Below are positions 7,935 through 16,616 of a stretch of 64,000 nucleotides of DNA, in pieces; the first letter of the stretch is position 1; the number at the start of each line of letters is the position of its first letter. This DNA is from CAWCLK01 sp963796225 (GTDB lineage Bacteria; Actinomycetota; Nitriliruptoria; Nitriliruptorales; Nitriliruptoraceae). Where the stretch lies: positions 55,514-119,513 of the forward strand of contig CAWCLK010000005.1 of the NCBI GenBank assembly GCA_963796225.1, in the 5' to 3' direction. Position numbers and translations under genes: made by a program. The notes under the pieces were generated by a model. It worked only from the letters and a program-made list of their open reading frames with translations, did no database searches and was not told the DNA's origin.

Positions 7935-9467
7935 CTACAGGTCCAGCTCGGCAGCGACCTGCTCGACGCCCGGGGCGTCCCCGCCCGCCTCGACCGCCGC
8001 CCACCACCGGTCCAGTGCCGCGTAGGCGACCTCGTCGTCCACCGGACCGACCTCCAGGCGCAGCTCGAGCAGCCAGTTCCAGGCCTCGCCCACTCGCGGG
8101 CCCGGGTCCATGCCGGTGTGGGCCATGATCTGGTTGCCGTCGATCGGCGGCCGCATGGCCTCGAGCTCCTCCTGCTCGCGCAGCTCGGCGATGCGGACCT
8201 CGAGGTCGTCCATGCGGCGCTGGATCGCCCGCGCCTTGCGGGCGTTGCGGGTGGTGACGTCGGCCCGGGTGAGCTGGTTGAGGCGGTCCAGCAGGGGCCC
8301 GGCATCGCGGACGTAGCGCCGCACGGCCGAGTCGGTCCAGCCCATCTTGTAGGTGTGGAAGCGCAGGTGCAGCTCGACCAGGGTCGAGACGTCCTTGATG
8401 GTGTCGTTGTCGAAGCGCAGCGCCTTCATCCGCCGCCGGGTCATGCGCGCCCCGACCACCTCGTGGTGGTGGAAGGTCACGTTGCCGTCGTCGAGGATGC
8501 GACGGGTGTCGGGCTTGGCGATGTCGTGGAACAGCGCGGCCAGCCGCAGCACCACGTCGGGACCGTCGGTGGTCTCGAGCGCCATGGCGTTCTCGATCAC
8601 CGCCAACGAGTGCGCCCACACGTCCTTGTGGCGGTGGATCGGGTCCCAGCAGGCGGCGAGCTCGTCGAGCTCGGGCACCACCCACTGGCTCAGCCCGGTG
8701 TCGACCAGCAGCTGCAGGCCGCGGGCCGGGTGGTCGGAGGCCATGAGCTTGACCAGCTCGTCGCGGATCCGTTCGGCCGAGATCGTGGCCAGCTGCTCGC
8801 GCATGGCGGTGGCGGCGGCGAGCGTGTCCGGGTCGGGCTCGGCGTCCAGCCGGGCCGCGAACCGTGCGAGCCGGACCATCCGCAACGGGTCGTCGCCGAA
8901 GGAGGTGTGCGGGTCGATGGGCGTGCGCAGCACCCGGCGCTGCAGGTCCCCCAGCCCCCCGAAGGCGTCGACGAACAGGAAGTCGGGGACCTTCACGGCC
9001 ATCGCGTTGACCGTGAAGTCCCGCCGCGCGAGGTCGTCCTCGAGCGAGTCGCCGTAGGTGACCTCGGGGTGGCGCGAGTCCGGCTCGTACTCGTCGGCCC
9101 GGAAGGTCGTGATCTCGACCTGGCGGTCGGGGCGTGGGTGGGCGGGATCGGACGAGCGCTTCTCGCCCGACACCGTGCCGAAGCGCGCCCCGGTCAGCCA
9201 CACCGTGTCGGCCCAGCCGCGCAGGACCGCCTCGGTGTCCTCGGGGCGGGCGTCGGTGGTGAAGTCCAGGTCGACGTGGTCGAGGGCGGCGGCGTCCCCA
9301 CCGGCGAGCAGCACGTCGCGGACCGTCCCACCGACGAGGTAGAGGTCGAACCCCGCGGCGGCGAAGGCCTCGCCGAGCTCGCGGGCCTCGGGGAACACGT
9401 CGACGAGCCGCCCCAACTGGGCGGCCTGGTCGTCGGTCAGGGCGTGGTCGGGCACGCGAGGGCTCAC
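7935..9467 (-). CDS. CCA tRNA nucleotidyltransferase
   Basis: Adds or repairs the 3' CCA of tRNAs. 510 residues. The N-terminal polymerase-beta-type head has LVGGTVRDVLL and the metal-binding DLDF; the RRDFTVNAMA and DDPLRMVRLARFAA motifs of class II enzymes follow. The C-terminal half carries an HD domain (ALFHDIAKP and a downstream HHHEVVGA), common in bacterial CCA enzymes. In Actinobacteria this gene normally sits close to murJ and the dnaA-proximal cluster, consistent with its place here. Confidence 0.92.
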   Translation of the reverse strand: MSPRVPDHALTDDQAAQLGRLVDVFPEARELGEAFAAAGFDLYLVGGTVRDVLLAGGDAAALDHVDLDFTTDARPEDTEAVLRGWADTVWLTGARFGTVSGEKRSSDPAHPRPDRQVEITTFRADEYEPDSRHPEVTYGDSLEDDLARRDFTVNAMAVKVPDFLFVDAFGGLGDLQRRVLRTPIDPHTSFGDDPLRMVRLARFAARLDAEPDPDTLAAATAMREQLATISAERIRDELVKLMASDHPARGLQLLVDTGLSQWVVPELDELAACWDPIHRHKDVWAHSLAVIENAMALETTDGPDVVLRLAALFHDIAKPDTRRILDDGNVTFHHHEVVGARMTRRRMKALRFDNDTIKDVSTLVELHLRFHTYKMGWTDSAVRRYVRDAGPLLDRLNQLTRADVTTRNARKARAIQRRMDDLEVRIAELREQEELEAMRPPIDGNQIMAHTGMDPGPRVGEAWNWLLELRLEVGPVDDEVAYAALDRWWAAVEAGGDAPGVEQVAAELDL

Positions 9468-9661
9468 GGGGGTCGTGGAGGACGTGGGGACGAGGTGGGA
9501 CGCGACGGGCGTCGACGGACCCCGAGGCTACTGGGCGGGCCAGCCGGCCGACTCCCTGCGCGGTCCTGCTACCGCTGTCGTAGACGCCACCGGGGCCGCT
9601 GTCTACCGTGCGGCCCGGTGGCACCGTTCGACCACCCGAGCTCCCTGGAGGAAACAACCCC

Positions 9662-10531
9662 ATGCGTCTGCGTCGATTCCGAACCTCGGCGGCCGTCCTG
9701 GCCGCCGCCGCCCTCGTCCTGACCGCCTGCGGCGGTGACGACACCGGCGGCGAGAGCACCGAGACCGGCTCGCCCACCGAGGACATGACCTCCGAGCCCG
9801 CCACCGGCGGCGAGACCACGTCGGAGGCGATGGCCGGTGACGTGACCACGCTGACCGAGGGGACGCTGACGGTCTGCTCCGACATCCCCTACCCGCCCTT
9901 CGAGTTCGAGGAGGACGGGGAGATCACGGGCTTCGACATCGACGTGATGCGGGCGATCGCGGACCAGATGGGCCTGGAGCTCGAGGTGAACGCGATCGGC
10001 TTCGACCCGATCCAGTCCGGCACGGCGCTGAACTCCAACCAGTGCGACGTCGCGGCCTCGGCGATGACGATCACCGAGGAGCGCAAGGCCAACCTCGACT
10101 TCACCGACCCCTACTACGACGCCAAGCAGTCGTTGCTGACCGCGGACGACTCCGGGATCGGCACCATCGAGGACCTCTCCGGCGCGTCCGTCGGCGTGCA
10201 GTCGGCGACCACGGGCGAGACCTACGCCCGCGAGAACGCCCCCGAGGACGTCGAGATCACGGCCTTCGAGAACCCCGGTGACCTCCTGACCGCCCTGCAG
10301 GCGGGCCAGGTCGACGCCGTGCTGCAGGACCTCCCGGTCAACGCCGACTACGCGCGTGGCCACGACGGCTTCTCCATCGTCGAGGAGTACGACACCGGCG
10401 AGCAGTACGGCTTCGCCGTCAAGAAGGACCGCGAGGACGACCTGCTCCAGGCCCTGAACGACGGCCTGCAGGGTGCTCGTGACGACGGCACCTACGACGA
10501 GCTGTACGACCAGTACTTCTCGGCCGAGTGA
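9662..10531 (+). CDS. Amino-acid ABC transporter substrate-binding lipoprotein
   Basis: Extracytoplasmic binding protein of the polar amino-acid uptake family (SBP_bac_3). The signal peptide ends in a lipobox (LTAC) so Cys22 is lipidated, then a Ser/Thr/Gly/Glu-rich linker of about 45 residues leads to the bilobal domain. Visible motifs are SDIPYPPFEFEEDGEITGFDIDVM and ITEERKANLDFTDPYYDA. Start ATG at 9662 with GGAGGAAA upstream. First gene of a three-gene uptake operon with the permease and ATPase; the exact amino acid cannot be read from sequence. Confidence 0.92.
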   Translation: MRLRRFRTSAAVLAAAALVLTACGGDDTGGESTETGSPTEDMTSEPATGGETTSEAMAGDVTTLTEGTLTVCSDIPYPPFEFEEDGEITGFDIDVMRAIADQMGLELEVNAIGFDPIQSGTALNSNQCDVAASAMTITEERKANLDFTDPYYDAKQSLLTADDSGIGTIEDLSGASVGVQSATTGETYARENAPEDVEITAFENPGDLLTALQAGQVDAVLQDLPVNADYARGHDGFSIVEEYDTGEQYGFAVKKDREDDLLQALNDGLQGARDDGTYDELYDQYFSAE

Positions 10532-10556
10532 ACTCGGCGACCTGATCACCTCTCGG

Positions 10557-10586
10557 TGCCGGGGACCCGCTGTAGGGTCCCCGGCA
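10557..10586 (+). terminator. Intercistronic stem-loop between binding protein and permease
   Basis: Perfect 12-bp stem (TGCCGGGGACCC pairing with GGGTCCCCGGCA) with loop GCTGTA, no following T-run. Its place directly after the binding-protein gene suggests a partial terminator or 3' mRNA stabiliser that lets the binding protein be made in excess of the membrane subunits. Confidence 0.6.
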
Positions 10587-10644
10587 TCCTGTCGGGAGGA
10601 CGTCCCTGAGACGCCGCACACGCCAACGCCTCGTCCGCGGGACG

Positions 10645-11385
10645 ATGTACGGCGTCTTCGTGCTCGCACTGGTCCTGCTCGCGGTGGTCGCCGACTGGGA
10701 CACGCTGGCAACCAACTTCGCCAACATGGACCTGGCCCGGTCGATGTTCCCCGAAGTCATCACCATCGCCGCGAAGAACACGATGCTCTACACGGCGCTC
10801 GCGTTCGTGTTCGGGCTGGTGCTCGGGCTGGTCCTGGCGTTGATGAAGCTGTCTCCCGTGGCGCCGTATCGCTGGGTGGCGACCGCCTACATCGAGGTCT
10901 TCCGCGGGCTGCCAGCGCTGCTGACGCTGTTCCTGGTCGGCCTCGGTGTTCCGTTGGCCTTCCAGACCAACTGGCCACGCCTCTACAGCATCATCCTCGG
11001 GCTCGGGCTCGTCGCCGCCGCCTACATGGCCGAGACCATCCGCGCGGGGATCCAGGCGGTCCCGAAGGGACAGATGGAGGCGGCCCGCTCGCTGGGCATG
11101 AACCAGTTCTGGGCCATGACCTCGATCGTGATCCCCCAGGCGTTCCGCATCATCATCCCGCCGCTGACCAACGAGTTCGTCCTGCTGATCAAGGACACCT
11201 CGCTGGCCTTCGTGATCGGGTTCACCCTCGAGGGGCGGGAGCTGACGAAGTTCGGTCGTGACGTGCTCGGCCAGAACGCCAACGCCACCCCGCTGATCGT
11301 GGCCGGGGCGATGTACCTCATCGTCACCATCCCCCTCACGCAGCTGGTCGCCGTCCTCGAGCGGCGGCAGGCGAGGGCCCGCTGA
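10645..11385 (+). CDS. Amino-acid ABC transporter permease
   Basis: Integral membrane subunit of the HisM/GlnP family. The ABC-facing loop is clear (YMAETIRAGIQAVPKGQMEAARSLGM), followed by IVIPQAFRIIIPPLTNEF and further helices. The reading frame is open upstream to 10606, where a CTG (then arginine-rich residues) sits six bases after GGGAGGA, so translation may begin there instead of at the ATG at 10645, which lacks a clear ribosome site. The stop shares a base with the ATPase start (TGATG). Confidence 0.88.
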   Translation: MYGVFVLALVLLAVVADWDTLATNFANMDLARSMFPEVITIAAKNTMLYTALAFVFGLVLGLVLALMKLSPVAPYRWVATAYIEVFRGLPALLTLFLVGLGVPLAFQTNWPRLYSIILGLGLVAAAYMAETIRAGIQAVPKGQMEAARSLGMNQFWAMTSIVIPQAFRIIIPPLTNEFVLLIKDTSLAFVIGFTLEGRELTKFGRDVLGQNANATPLIVAGAMYLIVTIPLTQLVAVLERRQARAR

Positions 11386-12137
11386 TGCCGTCCTCGCCCC
11401 GACCGGACGTTCCGGCCATCGACGTGCAGCGACTGCACAAGTCCTTCGGGGACCTCGAGGTCCTGACCGGGATCGACTTCCACGTCGACCCGGGCGAGGT
11501 GGTGTGCGTCATCGGGCCCTCGGGGTCGGGCAAGTCGACGCTCCTGCGGTGCGTGAACCTGCTCGAGCAGCCGACCGCGGGGCGCGTGCTGATCGAGGGG
11601 ATCGACATCACCGACGAGGACACCGACGTCAACCAGGTGCGCACGCGGATCGGGATGGTGTTCCAGTCCTTCAACCTCTTCCCGCACCTCTCGGTGCTGC
11701 GCAACCTCACCATCGCGCAGCGGCGCGTGAAGCGACGGTCGACCGCCGAGGCCGAGGAGGTCGCCCGGCGCAACCTCGAACGGGTCGGGCTGCTCGACAA
11801 GATCGACGCCTACCCGGCCCACCTGTCGGGTGGCCAGCAGCAGCGCGCCGCCATCGCCCGAGCGCTGTCGATGGACCCGGACATGATGCTGTTCGACGAA
11901 CCGACCTCGGCCCTCGACCCCGAGCTGGTCGGCGACGTGCTGGAGGTCATGCGCAGCCTCGCCCACGAGGGCATGACCATGATGGTGGTCACCCACGAGA
12001 TGGGCTTCGCCCGCGAGGTCGCCGACCGGGTCGTGTTCATGGACGGGGGCGTGGTCGTCGAGGAGGACACCCCCGTGCGGCTGCTCACCGACCCCCGTGA
12101 GGACCGCACCCGGGAGTTCCTCAGCAAGGTGTTGTGA
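11385..12137 (+). CDS. Amino-acid ABC transporter ATP-binding protein
   Basis: 250-residue ATPase of the GlnQ/HisP type that powers the transporter. Walker A GPSGSGKSTLL, Q-loop FQSFNLFPHL, signature LSGGQQQRAAIARAL, Walker B MMLFDEPTSALDPE and the H-loop VVTHEMGFA are all intact. Start overlaps the permease stop, indicating translational coupling. Confidence 0.93.
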   Translation: MPSSPRPDVPAIDVQRLHKSFGDLEVLTGIDFHVDPGEVVCVIGPSGSGKSTLLRCVNLLEQPTAGRVLIEGIDITDEDTDVNQVRTRIGMVFQSFNLFPHLSVLRNLTIAQRRVKRRSTAEAEEVARRNLERVGLLDKIDAYPAHLSGGQQQRAAIARALSMDPDMMLFDEPTSALDPELVGDVLEVMRSLAHEGMTMMVVTHEMGFAREVADRVVFMDGGVVVEEDTPVRLLTDPREDRTREFLSKVL

Positions 12138-12322
12138 GTCCCTGCGTGCGGCCTGCGACCACTCGCCGACCTCGACCTGTCCGGCGGATGGTGACCCCCC
12201 GAGAATCGGGACCTTCGGCGACCACTTTCCCGACCATGTGGGTTGACCCGGGACCGGGGTGGGGCGGACCATCCCGGGTGTCAGACTTTCCCCGTCTCCC
12301 CACCTCCCGAGGAGGTGCTCCC

Positions 12323-12514
12323 ATGCCCTCAGTCTCGACCCCGACCTGGTCCGCGACGCAGGACGCGGCACTCGCCGACCTGCTCCTCGCCTGGCACCGG
12401 ATGGACGACCTGCGGCGCAGCAGCGACTTCGCCGCCCGCAGCCAGGCCCTGCTCGAGCTCGAGCAGGCCCGCCGTGCCTTCCGTGCCAGCGCCCGCCCGG
12501 TGCTGGCCGCCTGA
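12323..12514 (+). CDS. Small hypothetical protein
   Basis: 63 residues, helical and charged, no membrane segment, with a strong ribosome site (GAGGAGG) seven to eight bases before the ATG at 12323. Unrecognised. It is followed at once by a strong hairpin terminator, which supports it being a real transcribed gene. Confidence 0.5.
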   Translation: MPSVSTPTWSATQDAALADLLLAWHRMDDLRRSSDFAARSQALLELEQARRAFRASARPVLAA

Positions 12515-12532
12515 CCGGTCCACTCCCGCAAC

Positions 12533-12569
12533 CGACGATGGGCGCCCCGCCACGGGGCGCCCATCGTCG
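12533..12569. terminator. Bidirectional hairpin terminator
   Basis: Perfect 17-bp stem (arms 12533-12549 and 12553-12569, core GGGCGCCCCG/CGGGGCGCCC) with a CCA loop, between a plus-strand gene ending at 12514 and a convergent gene ending at 12582. Confidence 0.8.
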
Positions 12570-12581
12570 TGTCGGGGCGGT

Positions 12582-12842
12582 TCAGCCGTCGTCGTCGTGC
12601 TCCAACTGGGTGACCTTGTCCCCGACGGAGCCGAGCAGCATCCCGAGCGAGCCGACGATGAACAGCCAGATGGCGGCGAGCTTGGTGGACTCCCAGAGGA
12701 ACATCACCGACCCGGCGAAGAAGCACACGTTGCCGACCAGGCCAAGGGTGCTGTGCAGCCAGTGCAGGTCCTCGGCGATGGCGACGGCGCGCTCGCGCAG
12801 GCCGGCGGGGCGGTCCGGGGACAGGTCTCGGGTGGTGCTCAC
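12582..12842 (-). CDS. YrhK-like small membrane protein
   Basis: 86 residues with two hydrophobic helices (about 36-52 and 57-74) and the LHWLHSTLGLVGNVCFFAGS stretch typical of the YrhK domain. Function unknown. An independent minus-strand gene ahead of the NDH-2 gene's 3' end. Confidence 0.65.
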   Translation of the reverse strand: MSTTRDLSPDRPAGLRERAVAIAEDLHWLHSTLGLVGNVCFFAGSVMFLWESTKLAAIWLFIVGSLGMLLGSVGDKVTQLEHDDDG

Positions 12843-12934
12843 GGGGTTCCTCGCACACAGACGACGGCGGGAGGTGTCGTCCCGAGTACGAGGCCGGGGT
12901 CACCACCGGGGCGCCCCGCCGGCACCCACGTTCG

Positions 12935-14308
12935 TCAGCCCGTCCCGTCCAGGCGAAGGTCGGCGTCGCCCGTGGCGCGGGCGTCGGCGTGCAGGATCAG
13001 CCGGGCTGCCCGGTCGTAGGTGAGGTAGTTCCACACCCACGACAGGAACACGGCCACCCGGTTGCGGAAGCCCACCAGGAACAGCAGGTGCAGGACCAGC
13101 CAGGACAGCCACGCCAGCGGTCCACCGAACCGGATGCCGAACGGCAGCTCCGCGACCGCGTCGTGCCGGCCGATGGTCGCCATCGTCCCCTTGTCGACGT
13201 AGTGGAAGGGGCTGTCGTCCACCGCGCCGGCGAGCTGCGCGTCGAGCTCGGCCACGATGCGGTCGGCGACGTAGCGACCCTGCTGCAGGGCCACCGGGGC
13301 GAGCTGGGGGAGCAGCTGCCCGTCGGGGTCGGTCGCCCCGGCCACGTCCCCGATCACGTACACGTCGGGGTCGTCGGGCAGCTGCAACGTGGGCGTCACG
13401 ACGACCCGCCCGCCACGGGTGCGTTCCGCCCCGAGCTGGCTGCCCAGCGGCGCCGCCGTGATGCCGGCCACCCACACCAGGGTGCGCGTGGGGATGGTGG
13501 TGCCGTCGTCGAGCACGACGTGGTCGGCCTCGGCACGGGCCAGGGCCGAGCCCAGCCGCACCTCGACGCCGCGACGCCGCAGCGCCTGCAGCGCGTACCG
13601 GCCGGAGCGTTCGTGGAACCCCCCGAGCAGGCGGTCCGCCATCTCGACCAGCACGATCCGCACGCGCCGCAGGTCCAGTCGCGGGTGGTCGCGGCGCAGG
13701 ACGTCGTCGACCAGCTCGGCCAGCGCCCCGGCCAGCTCGACGCCCGTCGGTCCACCGCCGGCCACGACGAAGGTGAGCAGGGACGGATCGGGGTCGGGGT
13801 CGGCGGCGGCCTGCTCGAACTGGCGCAGGACGTGGTCGCGCAGCGCCAGCGACTCGGCCAGGGACTTCAGCCCGAAGCCGTGCTCGGCCACGCCGGGCAC
13901 GCCGAAGTCGCTGGTGACGGCACCCGCGGCCACGACGAGCCGGTCGTAGGCCAGGTGCGCCCCGTCGGCGAGGACGACCTCGTGGGCGTCCCGGTCGACG
14001 CGCACGGCCTCGCCCAGCCGGACGTCCACCGCCGTGGGCCGCGTCGACCGGCGCCGCAGGCCGAAGATGGGCCGCAGCGGGTGGCCGACGTCCTGGGGCT
14101 GCAGGCCCGAGGTGGCCACCTGGTACAGCAGGGGCTGGAAGGTGTGGTGGTTGCGGCGGTCGAGCAGCGTCACCTGCAGGGGACGGTCCTCCGCCGCGGC
14201 GGCCAGCTGACGAGCCGCGGTCAGGCCGCCGAAGCCAGCGCCGATGACGACGACGTGGGGCGTTCCGGCCAGCATGGGACCTCGCAGCGACTTCGTGAAG
14301 GATTTCAC
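12935..14308 (-). CDS. ndh: Type II NADH dehydrogenase (NDH-2)
   Basis: Membrane-peripheral flavoprotein that passes electrons from NADH to quinone without pumping protons. 457 residues. FAD-binding VVIGAGFGGLTAARQL near the N-terminus, NAD-binding FVVAGGGPTGVELAGALAEL near residue 170, VYVIGDVAGATDPDG for the second FAD contact, and a C-terminal amphipathic/hydrophobic anchor (WLSWLVLHLLFLVGF, then the conserved WNYLTYDRAARLI). No quinone oxidoreductase partner is needed. Start is ATG at 14308; Met12 is an in-frame alternative. Confidence 0.88.
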   Translation of the reverse strand: MKSFTKSLRGPMLAGTPHVVVIGAGFGGLTAARQLAAAAEDRPLQVTLLDRRNHHTFQPLLYQVATSGLQPQDVGHPLRPIFGLRRRSTRPTAVDVRLGEAVRVDRDAHEVVLADGAHLAYDRLVVAAGAVTSDFGVPGVAEHGFGLKSLAESLALRDHVLRQFEQAAADPDPDPSLLTFVVAGGGPTGVELAGALAELVDDVLRRDHPRLDLRRVRIVLVEMADRLLGGFHERSGRYALQALRRRGVEVRLGSALARAEADHVVLDDGTTIPTRTLVWVAGITAAPLGSQLGAERTRGGRVVVTPTLQLPDDPDVYVIGDVAGATDPDGQLLPQLAPVALQQGRYVADRIVAELDAQLAGAVDDSPFHYVDKGTMATIGRHDAVAELPFGIRFGGPLAWLSWLVLHLLFLVGFRNRVAVFLSWVWNYLTYDRAARLILHADARATGDADLRLDGTG

Positions 14309-14401
14309 AAAGTCTCCCCGACGCGGCGTCCCGCGTCAAGGCGCCCCGCCGGGTCGATCAGCCCGCGTTCGCCCGTCCGGCGCGCCGGCCCGGGGGAGGA
14401 A

Positions 14402-15490
14402 TCAGCCGGCGTTGGCCAGTCCGGCGGCACGGAGGGACACCTTGAAGTCGTGCGGGTTGCTGGCGGCCGACAGGGCGTCCTTGAGGCTCACCTCGCCCCG
14501 CTGGAACAGGTCCAGCAGGTGCTGGTCGAAGGTCTGCATCCCGTAGTAGGAGCCCTCGGAGATGGCGTCGGTGACCTGGTCGGTCAGGGCCGGGTCGGTG
14601 ATGAACTCCTGGATGCGGGAGGTCATGGCCAGCGCCTCGATCACCGCGACGCGGCCCTCGCCGGTGGAGCGGGCCACCAGCCGCTGGCAGACGATGCCCT
14701 TGAGCGCCGCGGCCAGCGACAGCCGCGCCTGGTGCTGCTGCTCCTTGGGGTACATGTCGATGATGCGGTGGACGGTCTCGGCCGCGTCGGTGGTGTGCAG
14801 GGTCGAGATGACGAAGTGGCCGGTCTCGGCAGCCTGCAGGGCCGCCGTCACGGTCTCGAGGTCACGCATCTCACCGATGAAGATCACGTCCGGGTCCTGG
14901 CGGGACACGGCCCGCAGCGCGGTCGGGAAGTCCGAGGTGTCCACGCCGATCTCGCGCTGGTCGATGATCGCGACGTCGTCGCGGTGCATGACCTCGATCG
15001 GGTCCTCGATGGTGACCACGTGGCACCGGCGCATGCGGTTGATGTGGCCGATCATCGCCGCGGTGGTCGTGGTCTTGCCGGAGCCGGTCGGTCCGGTCAC
15101 GAGGACCAGGCCGCGGTGCTCCTCGGACAGCTTGCGGACGACCGGCGGCAGGCCGAGGTCGTCGAAGCTCGGGGCGCCCGACAGGATCAGCCGCAGCACC
15201 ATGCCGACGACACCCCGCTGCCGGAAGGCGTTGACGCGGAAGCGCTGACCGGACTCGGGCAGGGCGTAGGCGAAGTCGGCCTCGCCGCGCTCCTCGAAGA
15301 TGTGGCGGTTGCGCTCGTCCATCATCGCCAGCGCGAACGCCTCGGTGTCCGTGGGCGACAGCGGCGGCAGCTGCGTGATCGGCTTGAGCTCGCCGTCGAT
15401 GCGCACGTAGGCCGGTCCGCCGGCCTTCAGGTGCAGGTCGGACCCGCCGCGCTCGATGCAGTGCTGCAGGTAGTCGTTGACGGTGGCCAC
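14402..15490 (-). CDS. pilT: Type IV pilus retraction ATPase PilT
   Basis: Hexameric secretion ATPase, 362 residues. N-terminal PAS-like domain (ERGGSDLHLKAGGPAYVRIDG), Walker A GPTGSGKTTTT, Asp box, Walker B VIFIGEMRDLETV, His box STLHTTDAAETVHRII, and a C-terminal GMQTFDQHLLDLF motif. The match is to PilT, which powers pilus retraction, rather than PilB. No pilin, PilB or PilC gene lies in the window, so its system must be elsewhere. Confidence 0.88.
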   Translation of the reverse strand: MATVNDYLQHCIERGGSDLHLKAGGPAYVRIDGELKPITQLPPLSPTDTEAFALAMMDERNRHIFEERGEADFAYALPESGQRFRVNAFRQRGVVGMVLRLILSGAPSFDDLGLPPVVRKLSEEHRGLVLVTGPTGSGKTTTTAAMIGHINRMRRCHVVTIEDPIEVMHRDDVAIIDQREIGVDTSDFPTALRAVSRQDPDVIFIGEMRDLETVTAALQAAETGHFVISTLHTTDAAETVHRIIDMYPKEQQHQARLSLAAALKGIVCQRLVARSTGEGRVAVIEALAMTSRIQEFITDPALTDQVTDAISEGSYYGMQTFDQHLLDLFQRGEVSLKDALSAASNPHDFKVSLRAAGLANAG

Positions 15491-15594
15491 GAGGAGATCC
15501 TTCTCGCGTCACGGCGGCAGATGGACGTCACGGGGGCCACGACAGCCCCACCATCAACGCATCGGCAGGTGCGCAGGGGACCTGTAGGCCACCG

Positions 15595-16032
15595 TCAGAG
15601 CTCGACCATCACCGTCACCGGTCCGTCGTTGACCAGCCGGACCTGCATGTCGGTGCGGAACCGCCCCGTCGCCGTGGTGATCCCCCGGTCGCGCAACCGC
15701 GCCACGACGGCGTCGACCAGCGGCTCGGCGACCTCGGGACGGGCCGCCTGGACAAAGGACGGGCGCCGGCCCTTGCGGGCGTCGCCGTACAGCGTGAACT
15801 GGCTGACCACGAGCAGGCTCCCGCCGACGTCCTCGCACGACAGGTTCATGGCGCCGGCGTCGTCCGGGAACAGGCGCAGCCCCGCGAGCTTGTCGGCCAC
15901 GCGGTGCGCGGTCGCCTCGTCGTCGTCGTGGGTGACCCCGACCAGCGCGACCAGCCCCGGGCCGATGCGTCCCACCTCGACGCCGTCCGAGGTGACGCTG
16001 GCCTCGGTCACACGCTGCACGAGTGCTCGCAC
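15595..16032 (-). CDS. dtd: D-aminoacyl-tRNA deacylase
   Basis: Hydrolyses D-aminoacyl-tRNAs (and Gly-tRNA-Ala), a cytoplasmic proofreading step. 145 residues, the usual length. Diagnostic motifs are MRALVQRVTEASV at the N-terminus, the active-site SQFTLYGD with KGRRPSF, and the C-terminal NDGPVTVMVEL bearing the Gly-Pro cross-subunit motif. Confidence 0.93.
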   Translation of the reverse strand: MRALVQRVTEASVTSDGVEVGRIGPGLVALVGVTHDDDEATAHRVADKLAGLRLFPDDAGAMNLSCEDVGGSLLVVSQFTLYGDARKGRRPSFVQAARPEVAEPLVDAVVARLRDRGITTATGRFRTDMQVRLVNDGPVTVMVEL

Positions 16033-16139
16033 GCCCCGGCCTCCTGGTGGACCCAGCCGACCCTAATGGTCGCTGCCCGCACGGCGAGCCGGACGTTCGG
16101 GCGCGCGCCCGGCGCACCTGCCGTCGATACAGTCGAGAC

Positions 16140-16616
16140 ATGCCGAGGTACCCGACGCAGCGCGCGACGTCCGCGGGAGGCGTCGTGTGCGACGACCGTG
16201 ACGACGGCCGCCGGTGGGTGCTGCTGATCGCCCGCCGAAACGCCGCGGGGCGCCCCCAGTGGACCCTGCCCAAGGGCGGGATCGAGGAGGGCGAGACCGA
16301 GGAGCAGGCCGCCCTGCGGGAGGTGCGCGAGGAGACCGGTCACGGGGCGGTGATCACCCACCTGCTCGGCACCATCGACTACTGGTTCGTGTGGCGTCCC
16401 GACCGGATCCGCTACCACAAGTACGTTCACTACTACTTCATGTGGTGGGACGGGCATCCGCCCGGCGAACGCGACGACGAGGCCGAGCACGTCGAGTGGG
16501 TACCGATCGAGATCGCGCTGGTGCGCCTGGCCCATCGCAACGAGCGGCGGCTCGTCGAACAGGCCATGCACGACAGCCCGCAGCAGGCCCAGCCCGTCGG
16601 ACCCGCCCGGTCCTGA
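16140..16616 (+). CDS. NUDIX hydrolase
   Basis: 158 residues. Intact Nudix box KGGIEEGETEEQAALREVREETG preceded by WTLPKG. This MutT-like protein occupies the position just before the DUF6049/murJ block in many Actinobacteria. It probably hydrolyses a nucleoside diphosphate derivative; the substrate is not readable. Start ATG at 16140. Its stop TGA overlaps the likely CTG start of the next gene. Confidence 0.85.
   Translation: MPRYPTQRATSAGGVVCDDRDDGRRWVLLIARRNAAGRPQWTLPKGGIEEGETEEQAALREVREETGHGAVITHLLGTIDYWFVWRPDRIRYHKYVHYYFMWWDGHPPGERDDEAEHVEWVPIEIALVRLAHRNERRLVEQAMHDSPQQAQPVGPARS

Noticed and set aside
5682..9722. A 1346-codon open frame across the histidine kinase, methyltransferase and CCA enzyme
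   Set aside because: It is antisense to or out of frame with genes that have clear motifs; its translation is Arg/Gly/His-rich without domains. Long stop-free frames are expected at this GC content.
12989..16066. A 1025-codon open frame antisense to the ndh and pilT genes
   Set aside because: Composition is that of a reverse-complement shadow and both genes on the other strand are unmistakable.
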